Origin: Gracilariopsis chorda
Lineage: Eukaryota > Rhodophyta > Florideophyceae > Gracilariales > Gracilariaceae
Assembly: GCA_003194525.1 (NCBI GenBank)
Contig: NBIV01000005.1
Span: 62,001 to 126,000 of the forward strand
Length of the DNA stretch: 64,000 nucleotides
Reading direction: 5' to 3'
Below the pieces are notes generated by a model. The model had not been told where the DNA came from. It made no database searches and saw nothing but the letters and a program-made list of their open reading frames with translations. Each line of letters starts with the position of its first letter. Positions within the stretch are counted from its first letter, which is position 1. The translations under genes and the position numbers were made by a program. Below, one piece after another: positions 1 through 11,998 of the stretch.

Positions 1-71
1 CTTTCAACTTTGACCCTTCATCTCTTCGAGTGCACGTTGAAAAAGCTTTTGGCATACTTGTAGCAAGCTGA
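1..71 (+). pseudogene. PIF/Harbinger-type transposase, C-terminal remnant
   Basis: Reading from base 3 gives FNFDPSSLRVHVEKAFGIL followed by VAS and a TGA at 69-71. The VE-x-AFGIL block is the signature around the last catalytic Glu of the DDE_Tnp_4 nuclease domain used by PIF/Harbinger transposases. In the family this block continues as A-R-W-R; here the Trp position is TGA, so the gene is most likely broken, although a natural end cannot be excluded. The rest of the gene lies left of the window. A second possible family motif, SLHNFC, is readable near 279-296 in another frame, but it lies about 170 bases too far downstream. A MITE of the same superfamily is present at 28248-28471. Confidence 0.55.
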
Positions 72-2329
72 AGAACTTAACAGAACACCCTACAATAATC
101 AGCCTATATTAGCACTCAAAAAGTAGTCTGTATATTAAAATACACAACGATTCCTTTGAATACTTTGATAAGGTAATAATTGGACTTGGACCTGAACAGC
201 AAGCAGAAATTGAGAAACCGATTGTAGATTGGTACATGACATGCAAATCTGACCATTATTTTAAAAAATCGACGTGCAGTTTGCACAATTTTTGCCACAT
301 TATCACTGCAAAGCGAGACAAACTTGTTGGAATTGTCCCGGAATTGTATCTTCGCCACTCATCGCTTTGTGGTGTTCCTCGGCGTGTACGATTACATCGA
401 TACATTTCAGTGGTGCGTAAAAAGTTTTCACAGCTGTTATCAAGCCTCACACCTGTTATTTCACAATTATTATGCACATTCATCGAGCTTTGGGCCGCTA
501 GCTGTTCTTGTTCCTCACCATCTCTACTCGCAATACAAGATGGTTGTGTTAGTGAGAACAGACTCGGCACGAGGAAAAGCGCGGAGATTGCTTGGTGTAA
601 GGAGGCCTGAAGAGATGCATCATAATGGCGAGCGGTACTCGGGAAGTGAAGACAACAGGTTGCGGAGAAGTGGCTCTATGCGTAGTTTGTGGTGTGTAGG
701 CAAGAGCGGTGCATGAATCGATCAAGCGGGCGGTTTAGGTACGTACGGACGCCTGAGTTGGCAGACGGTGCAGTTTCAGATTCTGTCGCTGCTTCCAGCG
801 TTTACAGTGTGGTCGGGAGCGCGGGAATGGCGAGAGAGAGAGCGGGGATGGTGGTCATGATGCCGTAAATATCGTATTCACTGAGGCAGCTTGTATAAAG
901 GGATGGATGCGGTAGGAGAAGCGGACTACTTGATTTAGTGGGAGGGGACGGCGGTGGTAGTGATTGGCGACATCATATCAGAATCATTTCATAAACTTCG
1001 CTTACAATGAAATCCGTTGACGAAAAGCAAAATCTAGATCAAAGAGGTGTTTATCGAAGGTAGCAAAGAACAAAAAGCAGGATGTGGAATCACATTTAGA
1101 TCTTAAACTGTCGAGCAATGCGTATGCACCTACCCTTTGAGTCTGTACGGACCCAAAAAATACAGAATTCAACGTTTGCAAAACGTCTTTCGTGCAGCAA
1201 ATCGCCCCTTCTGAAATGTGGTCACGCATTATCTCTCCACTAGATTTTGCCGTACTTGGTGATAATCCGCAGCAATCAAGTGTTTCTATCTCGAGACTTA
1301 GTTGTTCTTCTGCATCTCCGCGGAGCCGGAATTGATACTATTCTACTTGTCTGCCTTATCACAAACCTTCAGGAGCCGCAGCTGTCAGAGGTAGTTGTAG
1401 CAATGGAGTTCTCGACAGAAAACGTTACAAGGCATCCGTAGAATGACATCAAACACGGTTCCTGCCTAGCCTGTAATGAGAGAGATCGTAAGAGACCAAC
1501 TGCAATTGTGTTCCTGAATTCTCATGAAATAGAAAAACGTGCTGGAATTGATACATCTCCCTTTTCAAATCCGTTCAATAGCAAGAATGCAGGCTCAATT
1601 TTGTTATGCACTAACTGCAGGTCTAAAACGTTGGGATGGTCAGTCATTGTAGATTCTGAACGTTACGGGAAAACAAAAGCTGAAGCTGCTTTTAAGGGTT
1701 GGAAAACTTGTACTACTCCTGCTTCTACATCAAAAGTGTTTTGTTACATTTGCGATCATTTAAACAATACTAACAAACTGAAATGGATACCAAATCTAGA
1801 AGCGCGAAAACGAAAGCCAAATCTGAATCTTCAGCTTTACCACCTCCAACTGTACTGTCAAGAAGCACGTTAGTTATTCTACTCAGAACGTTGTTCGCGT
1901 TCTGGATTGCCTTAAAAAGTTTCATGATTTCTTCTTCATTAGAAACTGAAGCTCTATTTTGTTCATTCCACCATATTCAAGCCGAGCACTCTTTAAATTT
2001 GCATTCTTGGCAAACCGACAATCAAAAGGGAATAAGCACGGTTGTTGCATATTTAAAGGCAATATTTGTTCTAGTTCCAACAATACTCTTGCTCCACTTC
2101 CGTTTCATTTCGTGGATACATTGGAAGATGCGAAGAACTAGTATTATTTTGAAGACTCAGTTCAAAGTCACTCAGATGGTGCATTTTACATATCTGATGT
2201 TAGTGGAAGACAGGCCTGCTCCATTTCCGTTATACTGTTCCTTGTTGCGCTGCAGCAAAATGCTGGATTGAGAAAAACATCAGGATATTTTACAATATCC
2301 TGGTTGACGCATTTGCGTGGCTTTTTACG
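72..2329. other. No gene recognised
   Basis: Several ORFs of 60-160 codons exist (for example 1508-1873 and 1783-2271 on the plus strand), but none shows a domain, compositional signature or neighbour relationship I recognise. Around 2280-2300 there is a small dyad (GGATATTTTACAATATCC). The stretch is probably intergenic or very old transposon debris. Confidence 0.5.
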
Positions 2330-3051
2330 TCGGACCGTGAGGCTTGTCTACGCAGGCACTCTGATCGAACTTCGAGGTCTGTTCATCACCTACCAGACTG
2401 CGGCATGAGTAGATAGCCACCAGTAGAGTTCCTCAGAGAGAACGTTCACCTCCAAACAGGATGTAAAACCTGACAGGAGTTAACTTGCACCATTACCGGG
2501 GAATCAGGGGTTATAGAAACTGGCTCTTTGACGCAGAGTCGTATGGACGTGTATGATATGGGCGGTGATTCTTGTGCAGAAGGGAATGGAAATTGCTTCT
2601 ACATGACACATGTCAACGGACGACAAACTACCAGTATTGAAAATCCATCGTAGAGTTCAATACGCTTGAGGCGGGGCCTGGTTGCATCGACAAAACTGTC
2701 AAAATAATCACATTCCAATACGACTGGAGCAGGCAGTGACGTAGAAACCATGTTGATTCTCGCTACGGAAGTGCCCAAGTGCAGGACTACTTCGATGGTT
2801 CCAATCGTTTTCAATTGATTGTTATTCGCGTTTGCGTCGTCCTGGACCGTTTCAATAGAGGTACCAGACCGCACTTGCGGGGGCAGTAAACATTCCAAGA
2901 TTGAATTCAGACCTGTGCCTGTATCTAAAACAGTAAAACATCTCACCATAAACTGGTGGCTAATACCAAGGTCAACGTAGATCTTGTACTTAAGTTTGGA
3001 CTTTACCTTAGCTCTATCTGGGATCTGGTTATTATTTAACTTTATCCACAT
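2330..3051 (-). pseudogene. Gypsy-3 protease and start of pol
   Basis: The 150-codon open stretch 3051-2599 contains VLDTGTGLNSILECLLPPQ, the retropepsin active site (D-T-G). Its flanks match the protease of the complete element: YKIYVDLG here against YKVYADLG there, and ATRPRLKRIEL against AIRPRLRRVEL. Further left, after frame changes, VSITPDSPVMVQVNSC at about 2460-2500 matches VSIPAESQVWVQVNSR of the complete element. Beyond about 2330 the similarity is lost. The catalytic Asp codon is intact, but the gene is truncated and cannot encode a working polyprotein. At the position of the opal codon in the complete element (35538) this copy reads Leu. Confidence 0.8.
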
Positions 3052-3239
3052 TCAATGCAACACAGCGAGATGTGTATAGTTTGCTTCTGCGGTTTCTTTC
3101 CTCGAGAAGGCATTCACCGGGGAGCAAGGCAACGATGCCTCCGGTCTCAACAGGCCCAGGACTGAGGCTGTCACTTCTGAAAGGTAGAATCCCTCAGTTA
3201 CTTCTTCGGGAGAGGATGGGCCTGAAGCACGGGACTAGG

Positions 3240-6200
3240 TTCCTAGGAAACGAGAGATTCATTCCGGTGGCTGGGATTATCCAAATACTTGAGAGTTGTG
3301 TTGGACGGTTGCGCAGTGTCTTCGATAGGGGTTACATTGCCACCCAGGGGGTGTCTGTCTGATGGAAGGGCAAGAATTCCGTTTGAACGCGGTGTGGCAG
3401 AGAGGAAGCACTTGACCTCTAGAGCGAAGGCTTCGTAACTTTCCGCCACTTTGCGAAGATATTTTAGTGAGCGAAAGCACTGAAAAGAGAAGTGCCTTTG
3501 CTTTGGTCATGGGCATAACATAGGTGACATATTAAAGGCATCAATAGGACAAGCGGTTTACCATTCCGAGCATTTGGAAAAGGAATCGCAATATGGGCGC
3601 CATTCCATGCAAGCCAAGTTTGCCTGGATTGACCGTATATAAACAGGATCCACTGGATTTGAACCCGATTTTTGCCTGACAGTAAAACGGGGTCTATTTA
3701 ACCTTTTGTACCGCGTTTTCGGCTGCGAATGGTACTTCGGACTTAAAAACATCAAAATGATCCCAAGATGGCCAAAGAATGACCGAGATGTGACTATTTG
3801 ACTCCTAAATTGGAATAACGTGTACGTGCAGGCGGTAAAAATATTTTATTTGAAATGATGTAGCAAAACTATGGCCGATACATGGCCAAAATAGGGAGCA
3901 AAGTATATGTATATTGCCCTCATTGAATTTGCGTTCTCCCCATTTTTGGACTTCCATGGCCATATATCGGTCATAGTTTGGCCATACGCGGACCATTTCT
4001 GATTTTTGTACTGCAGTAGTCAGAATTGACGATCCATTCTGCAGCATAAATTGCAAAGTATCGTATTTCTGTTGTGGTTTACTCTCTGAAAGAACTGCCA
4101 GCGATGGATAATCATTCTCCATTAATAAGGGTTTTGACCGACTATGCGGAGCTTATGTGCGGAGCGCATCGCCTTGCGGTCGAGCGTACTGTACCAACTC
4201 GAGGTAGGTTAGTCCTTGCTTGTCTTTGCCATAACGAGTGAAAAGGCTCCCGATTGCCTGCTCTAGTCTGTGCAAGAACATCTTTTATGATTCCCTGCGT
4301 ATTATATATTCCTCCAAAGATGAAAAGATTTGTTCCGGCGTACTAAGTAATCGGTTTTGACTGCGGCATGGCACTTGTTGAAGTGCAACGCCCTCAGGGA
4401 GGGATTCCTGGTACTTGATCGTTTTCCCGATATTATCGGTTGTGTAGTGTGTATATGAACTACGCCCCACAATGGTGGGTATGGACACGTGGGACACGGT
4501 TTTGGGTCAATTGGCGGTTGGCCACAGTAGTGGATGTTGCCACGAAATTTGGAGTATTTTAGTTGATTTTATTTATTATTTTCACACCCATTTCTGGGAA
4601 GCTAGTACTTAGTGCGACGGCGCACTGCCGTCGCACCAGTAAACCTTCCCCAACAAGGGACCCCAACCTGGGTAATTGGCTCTAGTTGTTACCGCTTGCG
4701 CGCGTGCTCTACTCCTCCTTGGAGGGAAGCGCCGTAAACCACGGGACATCTAACCCCTTTCACATCTAAAGAGGTCCATCCTTGGGAGTATAATTGTTCC
4801 AAATAACATTGGTGTTTCGCGCTGTATAGGGAGTCCTGTCCACCGGCATTTCCGTAATCGTTCGTCGCTCTCGCGACTCACCCTCGCCCACTCTTCTTCC
4901 TTTCCCTTCACTCTCCTCCTTTCCCCCTTTCAGGGTAGTACATCCCGCTACCCGCGGCCCCTCCTGTGTGCACCCGCTCACACTTCCCCACTTACGTGGA
5001 AACATACCTCTACTGAGGATCACACCCCGCTCACGCGGATACCGATTCTTCGCCTTCACCTCCCTACGCAAGTCACGACAAGTGTCCTTGGTATTACAAA
5101 TCGGTTTCGCCGTGACACCTCCGGGAGGGCTCTACCCAACTGGGTTCACTTCGTGAGAGGAAGATCCCAGACGTCTTTCGGTGTTTTTCCCCTTTGGGGC
5201 ATTGCACCACACTTGTTATTACACCGCAATGCGAGGATTGCCTGCTGAATAGCGTTGTTAATGGCGTAGGAAACTAGCAAGTATAGAACAGCCTCGAGCG
5301 AACATGGAACTCTTCCTTCGTGGGCACTAACGTGCCTCAAATGGAGTTGTACTGGTAATGGGCCATTCTCCGTAAGAAATACTGTACGGTCAGGTAAACT
5401 TGACCCTCATTCATTTCGAGTATAGAGGCTTCAGCCACAAAACTAGCGAGAGATTATACCACCAAAAATTGGGTCTTCTCCAGTAAAAAGCTGATTACGC
5501 AGCGAACGTTGCATGCACTTGATGCACTCTCTCACCCGTCTCGTGTCAGAAGGGCGCAAGTCCTGAAGAGCAATCTTCGAGGAGTATTTCCGGTATGAAA
5601 TCAGCTCCTGATACATCTTGTTAGTCGGCTTTAAGTCCTGTAAAGTATGATGCTTCCTCTTTTTCTTATGGGAACGGATCATGCCTTGGGTGCAGCATGA
5701 CCGCTTCCAGTTGCATGAGTGCCGGTGAGGTTCAGTTTCCAAATCTGACTCCTGAGGAGGTATCCAAAAGGTTTTAGGTAGGAATCGAACGAATTAGATG
5801 AGTCAGTCTCGGGGTGCTCAAGGTTGAGCTTCCGCTTTGGGTGGTATTCATTATTTCGAAATTGCCGGGTGCGGTATAAACTGTGGTAACCGGGTCATGC
5901 GTGGACGGATTACTCATCAAGATAATCTTTTGTAACGTCTCCGAACGTGCATAAACTCATTCGAAATGGGAGGCAAAGCTTTCAATTAAGGCCATGGACT
6001 GCTCCAAACTCTCAAAGATGGCGTTGAAGTTAGACCGTAGTATACAGAGCTCCACTGTGACTGCCGTCGTGGAAGCTTGTCTAACACCGTCAGAGTGGGC
6101 TTGGCATATCCTTAAATGGGTTTTGTTAGGGTTCCACACAGCGCAGATTCGATGTTCCAAAGAAACCCGGGAAATGTGTTGATAGCCACTTGCCAGGGCT

Positions 6201-6475
6201 TGGATGCTGCGACTGCACTGTTTAGCCGGGAGGCCGTGGACGGACTGGCAATGAATGAGACCGGGGGAGCATTGTTTGACGTGTTTAACAACTGATTTGA
6301 CTGTAGTTTACTAGATTCCTGGGGATTATTCGAGGTCTTCGACGAAGCGTTCCCAGCTTGGCAGGACCTAACTCGGACAGGGATGTATGAAGCAAACCGA
6401 ACAATAGGATTATCTCTACCATCGTGGGATTGGCTGTGCGTACGCAGGCTACGCGACGGAGGGTTTCCTTGACAT
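3240..6475 (-). pseudogene. Gypsy-3 gag, interrupted by a solo LTR
   Basis: The ATG at 6475 lies in the same context as the gag start of the complete element (MSRKPS against MSRNPS), but a TAG follows after eight codons. The best conserved block is 5740-5443, where LKPTNKMYQELISYR and VRECIKCMQRSLRNQ match LKPTNPDYRKLLSYR and VRECIKRMQLSLRNQ. AVLYLLVSYAINNAIQQAI at about 5300-5240 precedes the solo LTR; gag resumes at 4378, and its C-terminal part (YEAFALEVKCFL) lies at 3449-3243. At the site of the amber codon in the complete element this copy has TAC (Tyr). Numerous frameshifts and stops show long decay. Confidence 0.8.
4379..5211 (+). repeat. Solo LTR of the Gypsy-2 lineage with CTTGT target duplication
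   Basis: This 833-bp sequence is nearly identical by eye to the 827-bp LTRs at 32050 and 42652. It starts TGAAGTGCAACG and ends GCATTGCACCACA. It is bounded by a perfect 5-bp duplication, CTTGT at 4374-4378 and 5212-5216, as expected for a Ty3/Gypsy insertion followed by LTR-LTR recombination that removed the internal part. It carries the same 10-bp-stem hairpin GTGCGACGGC/GCCGTCGCAC as the other LTRs. It lies in opposite orientation inside the gag pseudogene of Gypsy-3 and is therefore younger than that element. Confidence 0.93.
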
Positions 6476-6596
6476 CGAAATATCCCAATATGACGGTGAA
6501 ACGGGCAAAAGAAACGAAACCTTGAAGGATAGAAATCACAAGGAACCAATTCTAGGTCGGGAGACCATTTATAGTGCAATGTCTGGATACAGGTAA

Positions 6597-7363
6597 CACC
6601 ACGAAGGCGTTACAGATCTTCCTCTGTGGAAGGGAACCTAGCAGTAGAGCTCTTCCCGGGCTGGCGCGACTATGTCAGATGTAAAACCAAGGCCAGCCTC
6701 TTGTGACCTCCGTGGGAAGGTGGGGTTAGGAAACAGGTATCTGCGGGAGCGGTACGTGATAATCTATTAGAGAAACCACCTTGGCATGAGGTGTCACGTG
6801 CGAGCAGGAGGAAGCAAGAGCCGCAGATAATGGGAAGCTACCCCAGGAAGGTGACAGAAAAGGGGGTAGAGACGGAGAGTCACGAGATTGAGGAGGAAAG
6901 GCAATGATGCCGGCGCACAACTTTATATAAAAGCAAAACCATAAGGGTTGGCAAAATAGTCCCCAAGATGGGTCCCTTTAGTTGTGTATGGGGGGTTAGA
7001 CAACCGTGTGCAACGAATTATCTCTCCTTGTAGGAGTAAACCATTCGTGAATTTGACAATGTCTAGAGCCAGACTCTTTTAATTTGGGAAGGTTTAATGG
7101 TGTGGCGGCTATTGCGCCGTCGTCATAATTACTTACCATCCTACAAATGGTTGTAAACATAATAAGTACAAATTATCCCACAATGTGCGGTTCAAGTGCA
7201 CCACTGTTGATAACCACGAACTTACTTTGCAATGTCCCACGTGTCCAAATCACCAGCTCAGTAGGCCAAAATTCATATGGGCACTACACATGGTGCACAG
7301 TACCAAAACTCTCGGAAAAATAACCAAGTCACCAGATGTCCCATTCAGAGGGTGTGCAATTCA
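6597..7363 (-). repeat. Decayed 5' LTR of Gypsy-3
   Basis: The reverse complement begins TGAATTGCACACCCTCTG, parallel to TGAAGTGCAACGCCCTCAG of the younger LTRs. Several blocks can be followed through it: the region TGTGTAGTGCCCATATGAA, the ACGACGGCGCAATAGCCG remnant of the LTR hairpin, AAACCTTCCC, and GAGGAAGATC followed by CGCCTTCGTGGTG near the end. Divergence is large, so the borders are approximate. It sits directly upstream of the gag start, which supports its being the 5' LTR. Confidence 0.7.
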
Positions 7364-8303
7364 TTTACATTTTCAGCGAAGCGCAGAAGCGCTTAGAAAT
7401 AGATGCTTAGAAAGGAGACGATCGCTAAAACTCCAAGATGAGCCACCTTGGGGAGCTGGGCCAAAGCACTACCCGACTCACCTGTAGAGCTTGCACTAGG
7501 TGCAGGTCTCTGCATTACAATGTCACAAGCGTCTTCTAATGCGACAATTCTTTTCTCAACCATGGTAAAGATAAGAGTTACCCGCTGCAAAAAGATTAAA
7601 AGTTATATTATATATGGACATGGTTGCTATGTATTGTCCATTGTTAATGAACATTTTATTCTTTAATAATGTATTGTAATTTGGCTAGTGGCACTGCGTA
7701 GTTGAGTTCGTGTGTATGTTTGTTGCGAGGAAGAGGGAGAACTGTGCAGGGCAATTGGGGAAGTAGGAGGCCGGTCACACGCAATGTAGAGAGCTATAGT
7801 TACGGTTTACTGTTAAGAAACGAGTATAAGACTTCGCTTGTGCATCTGCCAGATCGCAATAAAATGGTTTAAAAAGTCGACAAGAGTGAGATCAGCCCAC
7901 AGATGACCGTACAGACGGACACATAACACGAATTCAATGCCGTCGCGTAGAAAGATGACGCATAAGTACGGCATTTTCTACATTTGGCTCCGGACCTTGG
8001 TGGGAACACCAAATATATCCCCACTCAGGTGAAGCAACAGACCCTGGATGCAATACATGGCGTTAATGATCCAATACGATTCGGGCCCATCCTGGAGAAT
8101 AACTTCCTCGAAAGCCATTTTAACACCCTCGACCGTGGATGGGGAATCAAACAGGGTTTCTTCTAGATCTAGAAAAAGCACCCTCCAATTCCCCAGATCG
8201 GCGCAGATCTGGTTTGAGATGAATTTTGGATGCAGCAGGAAGGTTTTCAGCGCTGGTAGGTGTACATCGTCAAGTACAATCGTCAGAGAGCGTTTAAATG
8301 CTA
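7364..8303. other. No gene recognised
   Basis: Spacer between two Gypsy elements. Short ORFs on both strands (7448-7666, 7978-8181, 7984-8166) overlap one another antisense and show no recognisable domain. Confidence 0.5.
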
Positions 8304-8706
8304 TTCAGTACTGGAGTACGGTTCTGAAAAGAACGCAAACGGCAGGCAATACCATGAAAGATGCCACAAAAGTGGTGCAAATGCTGCAGTGAGGAGCGCA
8401 GAGGAACAAAATTGGGTACATTTAACGAGAGTTGCCTTTTCTCGTAAGTGACCATCCGAGAAGTCAGATGGCCTTCATAAGCACCTGCCAAATCAGTTGA
8501 CATTAACTCGACCAAGCGATAGCTTGCGCAGCCTGACGTCGGCTATTAAAGATACAAGATATTGTTATCATCGCGCAACCAACGCAAATAAGTATGGTAT
8601 GCTCTATCGAAATTCTGAACGCATTTACGCAAAAGACAGAAGACGTGGCACATTTGCAAGCCTATTTCTTCGACAGACGCGAAATCGCTGGCGGTATTAC
8701 ACAACA
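8304..8706 (-). repeat. 3' LTR of Gypsy-1
   Basis: Direct repeat of 13408-13810, with the same length. Shared blocks include TACGGTTCTGAAAAGAACG, GAGTTGCCTTTTCTCG and AATCAGTTGACA. The small ORFs readable in both copies are a by-product of the shared sequence. Confidence 0.85.
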
Positions 8707-8746
8707 TCGCCCCGTAATTAAATAGGTGGCAACCACACTTGATTGC

Positions 8747-11700
8747 TCAGAGATGGTCAGCGATAGCGCGTTGTCGCGGACTTCCCGCTGTAGATACTTC
8801 CGTCAGGTACTCTTGTACCATAGCTGGAACGTCCTGATGCAGAGACTTAAGAGAAACCCAGTCAGTCTCGTCGACAGCAAAACCACGCCACTTCACCAAT
8901 ACTCCTGTAGTTCCTTGCTATCTTCTTAGGTCAAGGAAACGATCTATTACAAGCAGTTCGCCTTGTTGATACGCTAAATGGCCCAGTACTTCTTCTGTCA
9001 CTTCAAAATCCTTATTACAAAAGAACGTCAGACGACGACCATGAACCTCCATTGTCGATCCATCCATGAGATACTTGATAAGAAAGATGTATCCAGACCG
9101 GCATTTGGTGAAGCAGTATGGGCCAAGCCACTGTAAAGAAGGCTTACGAGTGTGATCGCGTTGTTGAACCCCGCTCAAAACAAAGTTCCCCACGGTAAAA
9201 TTAATAGGACGGAAATTAGTCTTACGATTTTGATGGTCGACTGTTTGCCTACGATTCTTGCCAGATCGAATGGCGACATCCTTATGAATTTTATTCAATG
9301 CACACTGCATATCTTCAATTTGTCTCAGCTGCAGTCGTCCTACGCCATCGATGTTGAGAACCTTGGTCTTCTTACCTATCTTGCGCGTAATTGCAGTCAT
9401 AGGAGAGTCTTGTTTGTGACCAGTGAAGACTGTCAAAGGGCATTGGTTCCCAAGACGACGCAGCGGCGAATTGTTTGGTACGTACTGAATAACCGGCAAA
9501 ACACTGGGCCAGCAGCTGTGGGGCAGTTGGTATTCCGAAAGCCGCCCACGACATGTCCTCAGCCACTCTTGACACACAACCTCAACCGTTCCATTCGACC
9601 AAGAAAAGTAGGCGAGTGTAAAGTGATGAGATGAGTTTGCCTTCTCTTGCACAAATCTGAGAACTTTGTTTTTGAAATGTGAACCTCTATCAGATACCCA
9701 CTTTTGTACCACGCCAAAAGCGGCAAACCATTGAATCATTGCGTTTGTGGCGACTTCGGCAGTGGTCTTGGTAGCTGGTGTGAGCCATACGTATCTGCTA
9801 TGATCTTCCTTAAGTAATAAAACGTACAGGAACTCATCTTCACCAGGAGGTATGTAGCAGAAATCAATATGCAGAAGTTCATTTGGTTAATTTGCATGCA
9901 GGGCGTGGCCCAAGACACGAGGAATAATCTTACCAGACCGTGTGCAAAGGCAATGCAGACAGTAGTCAACAAACGCCTTCACGTTATGGTCTATACCCTT
10001 TCAGTAAAAATGAGCCTTAATTGCGGTGGCAGGTACGTTGAAAGCTCTGTGACCGCCATGACCAGTATGTGCTGCAATGAGTAATCGCAACTTGAGTAGA
10101 TCTTCATCACTCGGGATCCAAAAGACACCATTCCAGTTCTGAACTCCCTCATTGGTAGTCTTGAAACCAATTGGCAGCGACTCGGGGGAGCGTTCCTGTG
10201 CCTGCCGAGTCTCCTTCAAAGTTGGCCAGTCAAATTTTGTGTCTACTCCCGGATTGATGGGTGCGTACATCAAGGCCATGGCGCATGGAACGTATATAGC
10301 GTGTACTGCACAACTGGATCTCACAGCTCACCGGGTCAACATATCTGCCCAAACGTTTCTTTGTCCGGGTAAATGCTCCACAACGTATCTAAATGCGCTT
10401 AATTTGATTGACCAACTCATTAGTTTGCTTGCTGTGTGTCTTGCCAATCCTGTATTGCGTCCGTAAGGGTCGAAAAGATATACCAGACTACCATGATCGG
10501 TGAAGATATATAGTTCATGGCCCAGAACGAGATAGCCTAATCGACACATTACTTCTACGATTGCGTAGCCTTCCTTCTCTGTAACGGATCAGTTGACTCC
10601 TGATCCTGAGAATGCTCCAGAAAGGAAACAGAGAGGCTCGTTTGGTTGGTCCTCGATAATGTTGCTCCGATCTTTGTACGGAACCTGGGTGAGAATGGCT
10701 GCCCAGTGAGTCTCTGAGGCATCTGTGAAGAGACATAGGATGTGCTTGAATTTCGACTACGCAAGCTTGACCGAAGCGGCTAATTGACCTTTGATGTCAG
10801 CGAAAGCTGAATCATGTGTGGCGCCTCATGACGTGCTGAGAGAAAGGTTGCCAACTGCTTGCTTGGTTCTCTTACCGACTTTGGAATAACATTCCTCAAC
10901 TAGAGCGTGAAGTGGAGCAATTTGCTCGCCGTGGGCAGGGATTGCGTTACGCATCCAGTTCGTAGCGCATACGAACTGTTGGAGTTCACTTGCCATTGTG
11001 GGAGTCGTCATAGAAACCAATGTTCTGAAATGTCGTCGGTGATACTCTATACCTTGTGCCGAATTGATTCTTCCGCAGAACTGGACTTGGTGGGCAAATA
11101 GAGTCGACTTCTCCGCATGTATCTTGAGTTCTATTTCCTTGCAGACAACAATGAAAGATTGGATATTGTCGAGCAGCTCGTTTTCATTGTTCGCGTAGAA
11201 GAGAAAGTCATCTATCCATTGAAGCATATTCTCGACGCGTCCGTCGAATTTCTCAGACATTGCTGCTTTGAAGTGATTTACGGAGTCACTACCACCTTGT
11301 AGAAGACGTTTGGAGAGGTATACGCCGAGTGGAGTTTGAATCGACATCATTTCCTGTGATTCTGGAGACAGAGGAACTTGCCAATAGCCATCTGCTAGAT
11401 CGATATTGGCGAAGCAAGTGCTTCCTGAAATGTCCTGGAACTTGGACTCAAGTTGTAGCATTGCGGACTGAATCGATGTGGTGCGTGCGTTGGGTCCGCG
11501 CAGATCCTGAGTGAACCGTAGTTTGGTAGGTCCGGGCTTTGGCACTGCAAGGGCAGGCGAGGCCCAACCAGCGGAAGGGTTTTTGTATATGGCACCAACG
11601 GCCTCTAATTCCCGAATCCTTTTGATAATAAAATGCCGTTGCTGCGGTGCATAACGACGTTGAGGAGATCTATATGGCTTAGAATTCTCAGTACGAGTGA

Positions 11701-11998
11701 TCCTAAGCGGAAGAACATCGACAAGTGGGTCCGATCCTAGTTTGATTTTGAACACGGCGCGGTATTCTTCAAGGATTTCAGCCAGCCTCTGGGATTCTTT
11801 CTGAGATATGCCGTTTGAAATTACGTCCTTGATGATCTGAATGAAAGCTTTGTTGATAGACTCCTTGCTGGCTTTGCCGATCCTGGCAGCCAGGCATTCC
11901 GGTAACTCGATGTGATCATCGTCGCCAGCCATGTACGACAAACCCTGGTACTTGGCAATAGCCAGCTTATTTTGTTCGGTTTTAATCTCGAACAAATC
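8747..11998 (-). pseudogene. Gypsy-1 pol: RT, RNase H, integrase, chromodomain-like tail
   Basis: The RT domain is open from 11995 to 10826 (389 codons). It has TKLRFTQDLRGPNA, CFANIDLADGYWQV, IQTPLGVY and the catalytic box as QWIDDFLFY, where Trp stands in place of the usual Tyr of YxDD. RNase H follows in another frame: LFTDASETHWAAIL, then a TGA at the Trp of VN-x-SVTEKEGYA, IFTDHGSLVY and NVWADMLT (10745-10328). Integrase begins with WIPSDEDLLKLRLLIAAHTGHGGH (about 10150), keeps HIDF (about 9875), SDRGSHFKN and NGTVE, and has a TAA between them. The tail LGHLAYQQGELLVIDRFLDLRR and, after a TAG at 8918-8920, VLVKWRGFAVDETDWVSL looks like a chromodomain. The end is a TGA at 8747-8749. At least four stops and one frameshift make it non-functional. 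Confidence 0.87.

Larger units (their letters stand above)
2330..7363 (-). mobile_element. Gypsy-3: decayed Ty3/Gypsy retrotransposon, truncated at its 3' side
   Basis: On the minus strand this stretch aligns by eye, in order, with the 5' half of the complete element at 32050-43478: LTR (7363-6597), gag (6475-3240), protease and the start of pol (3051-2330). Many stops and frameshifts are present. A much younger solo LTR of the same lineage interrupts gag at 4379-5211. No RT, integrase or 3' LTR is recognisable left of about 2330, so the 3' two thirds are missing. It is the oldest member of this lineage in the window and is useful as an outgroup for judging mutations in the complete copy. Confidence 0.8.

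Noticed and set aside
9152-9634. 160-codon plus-strand ORF
   Set aside because: It lies antisense to the integrase of Gypsy-1, which has recognisable motifs in the other strand.
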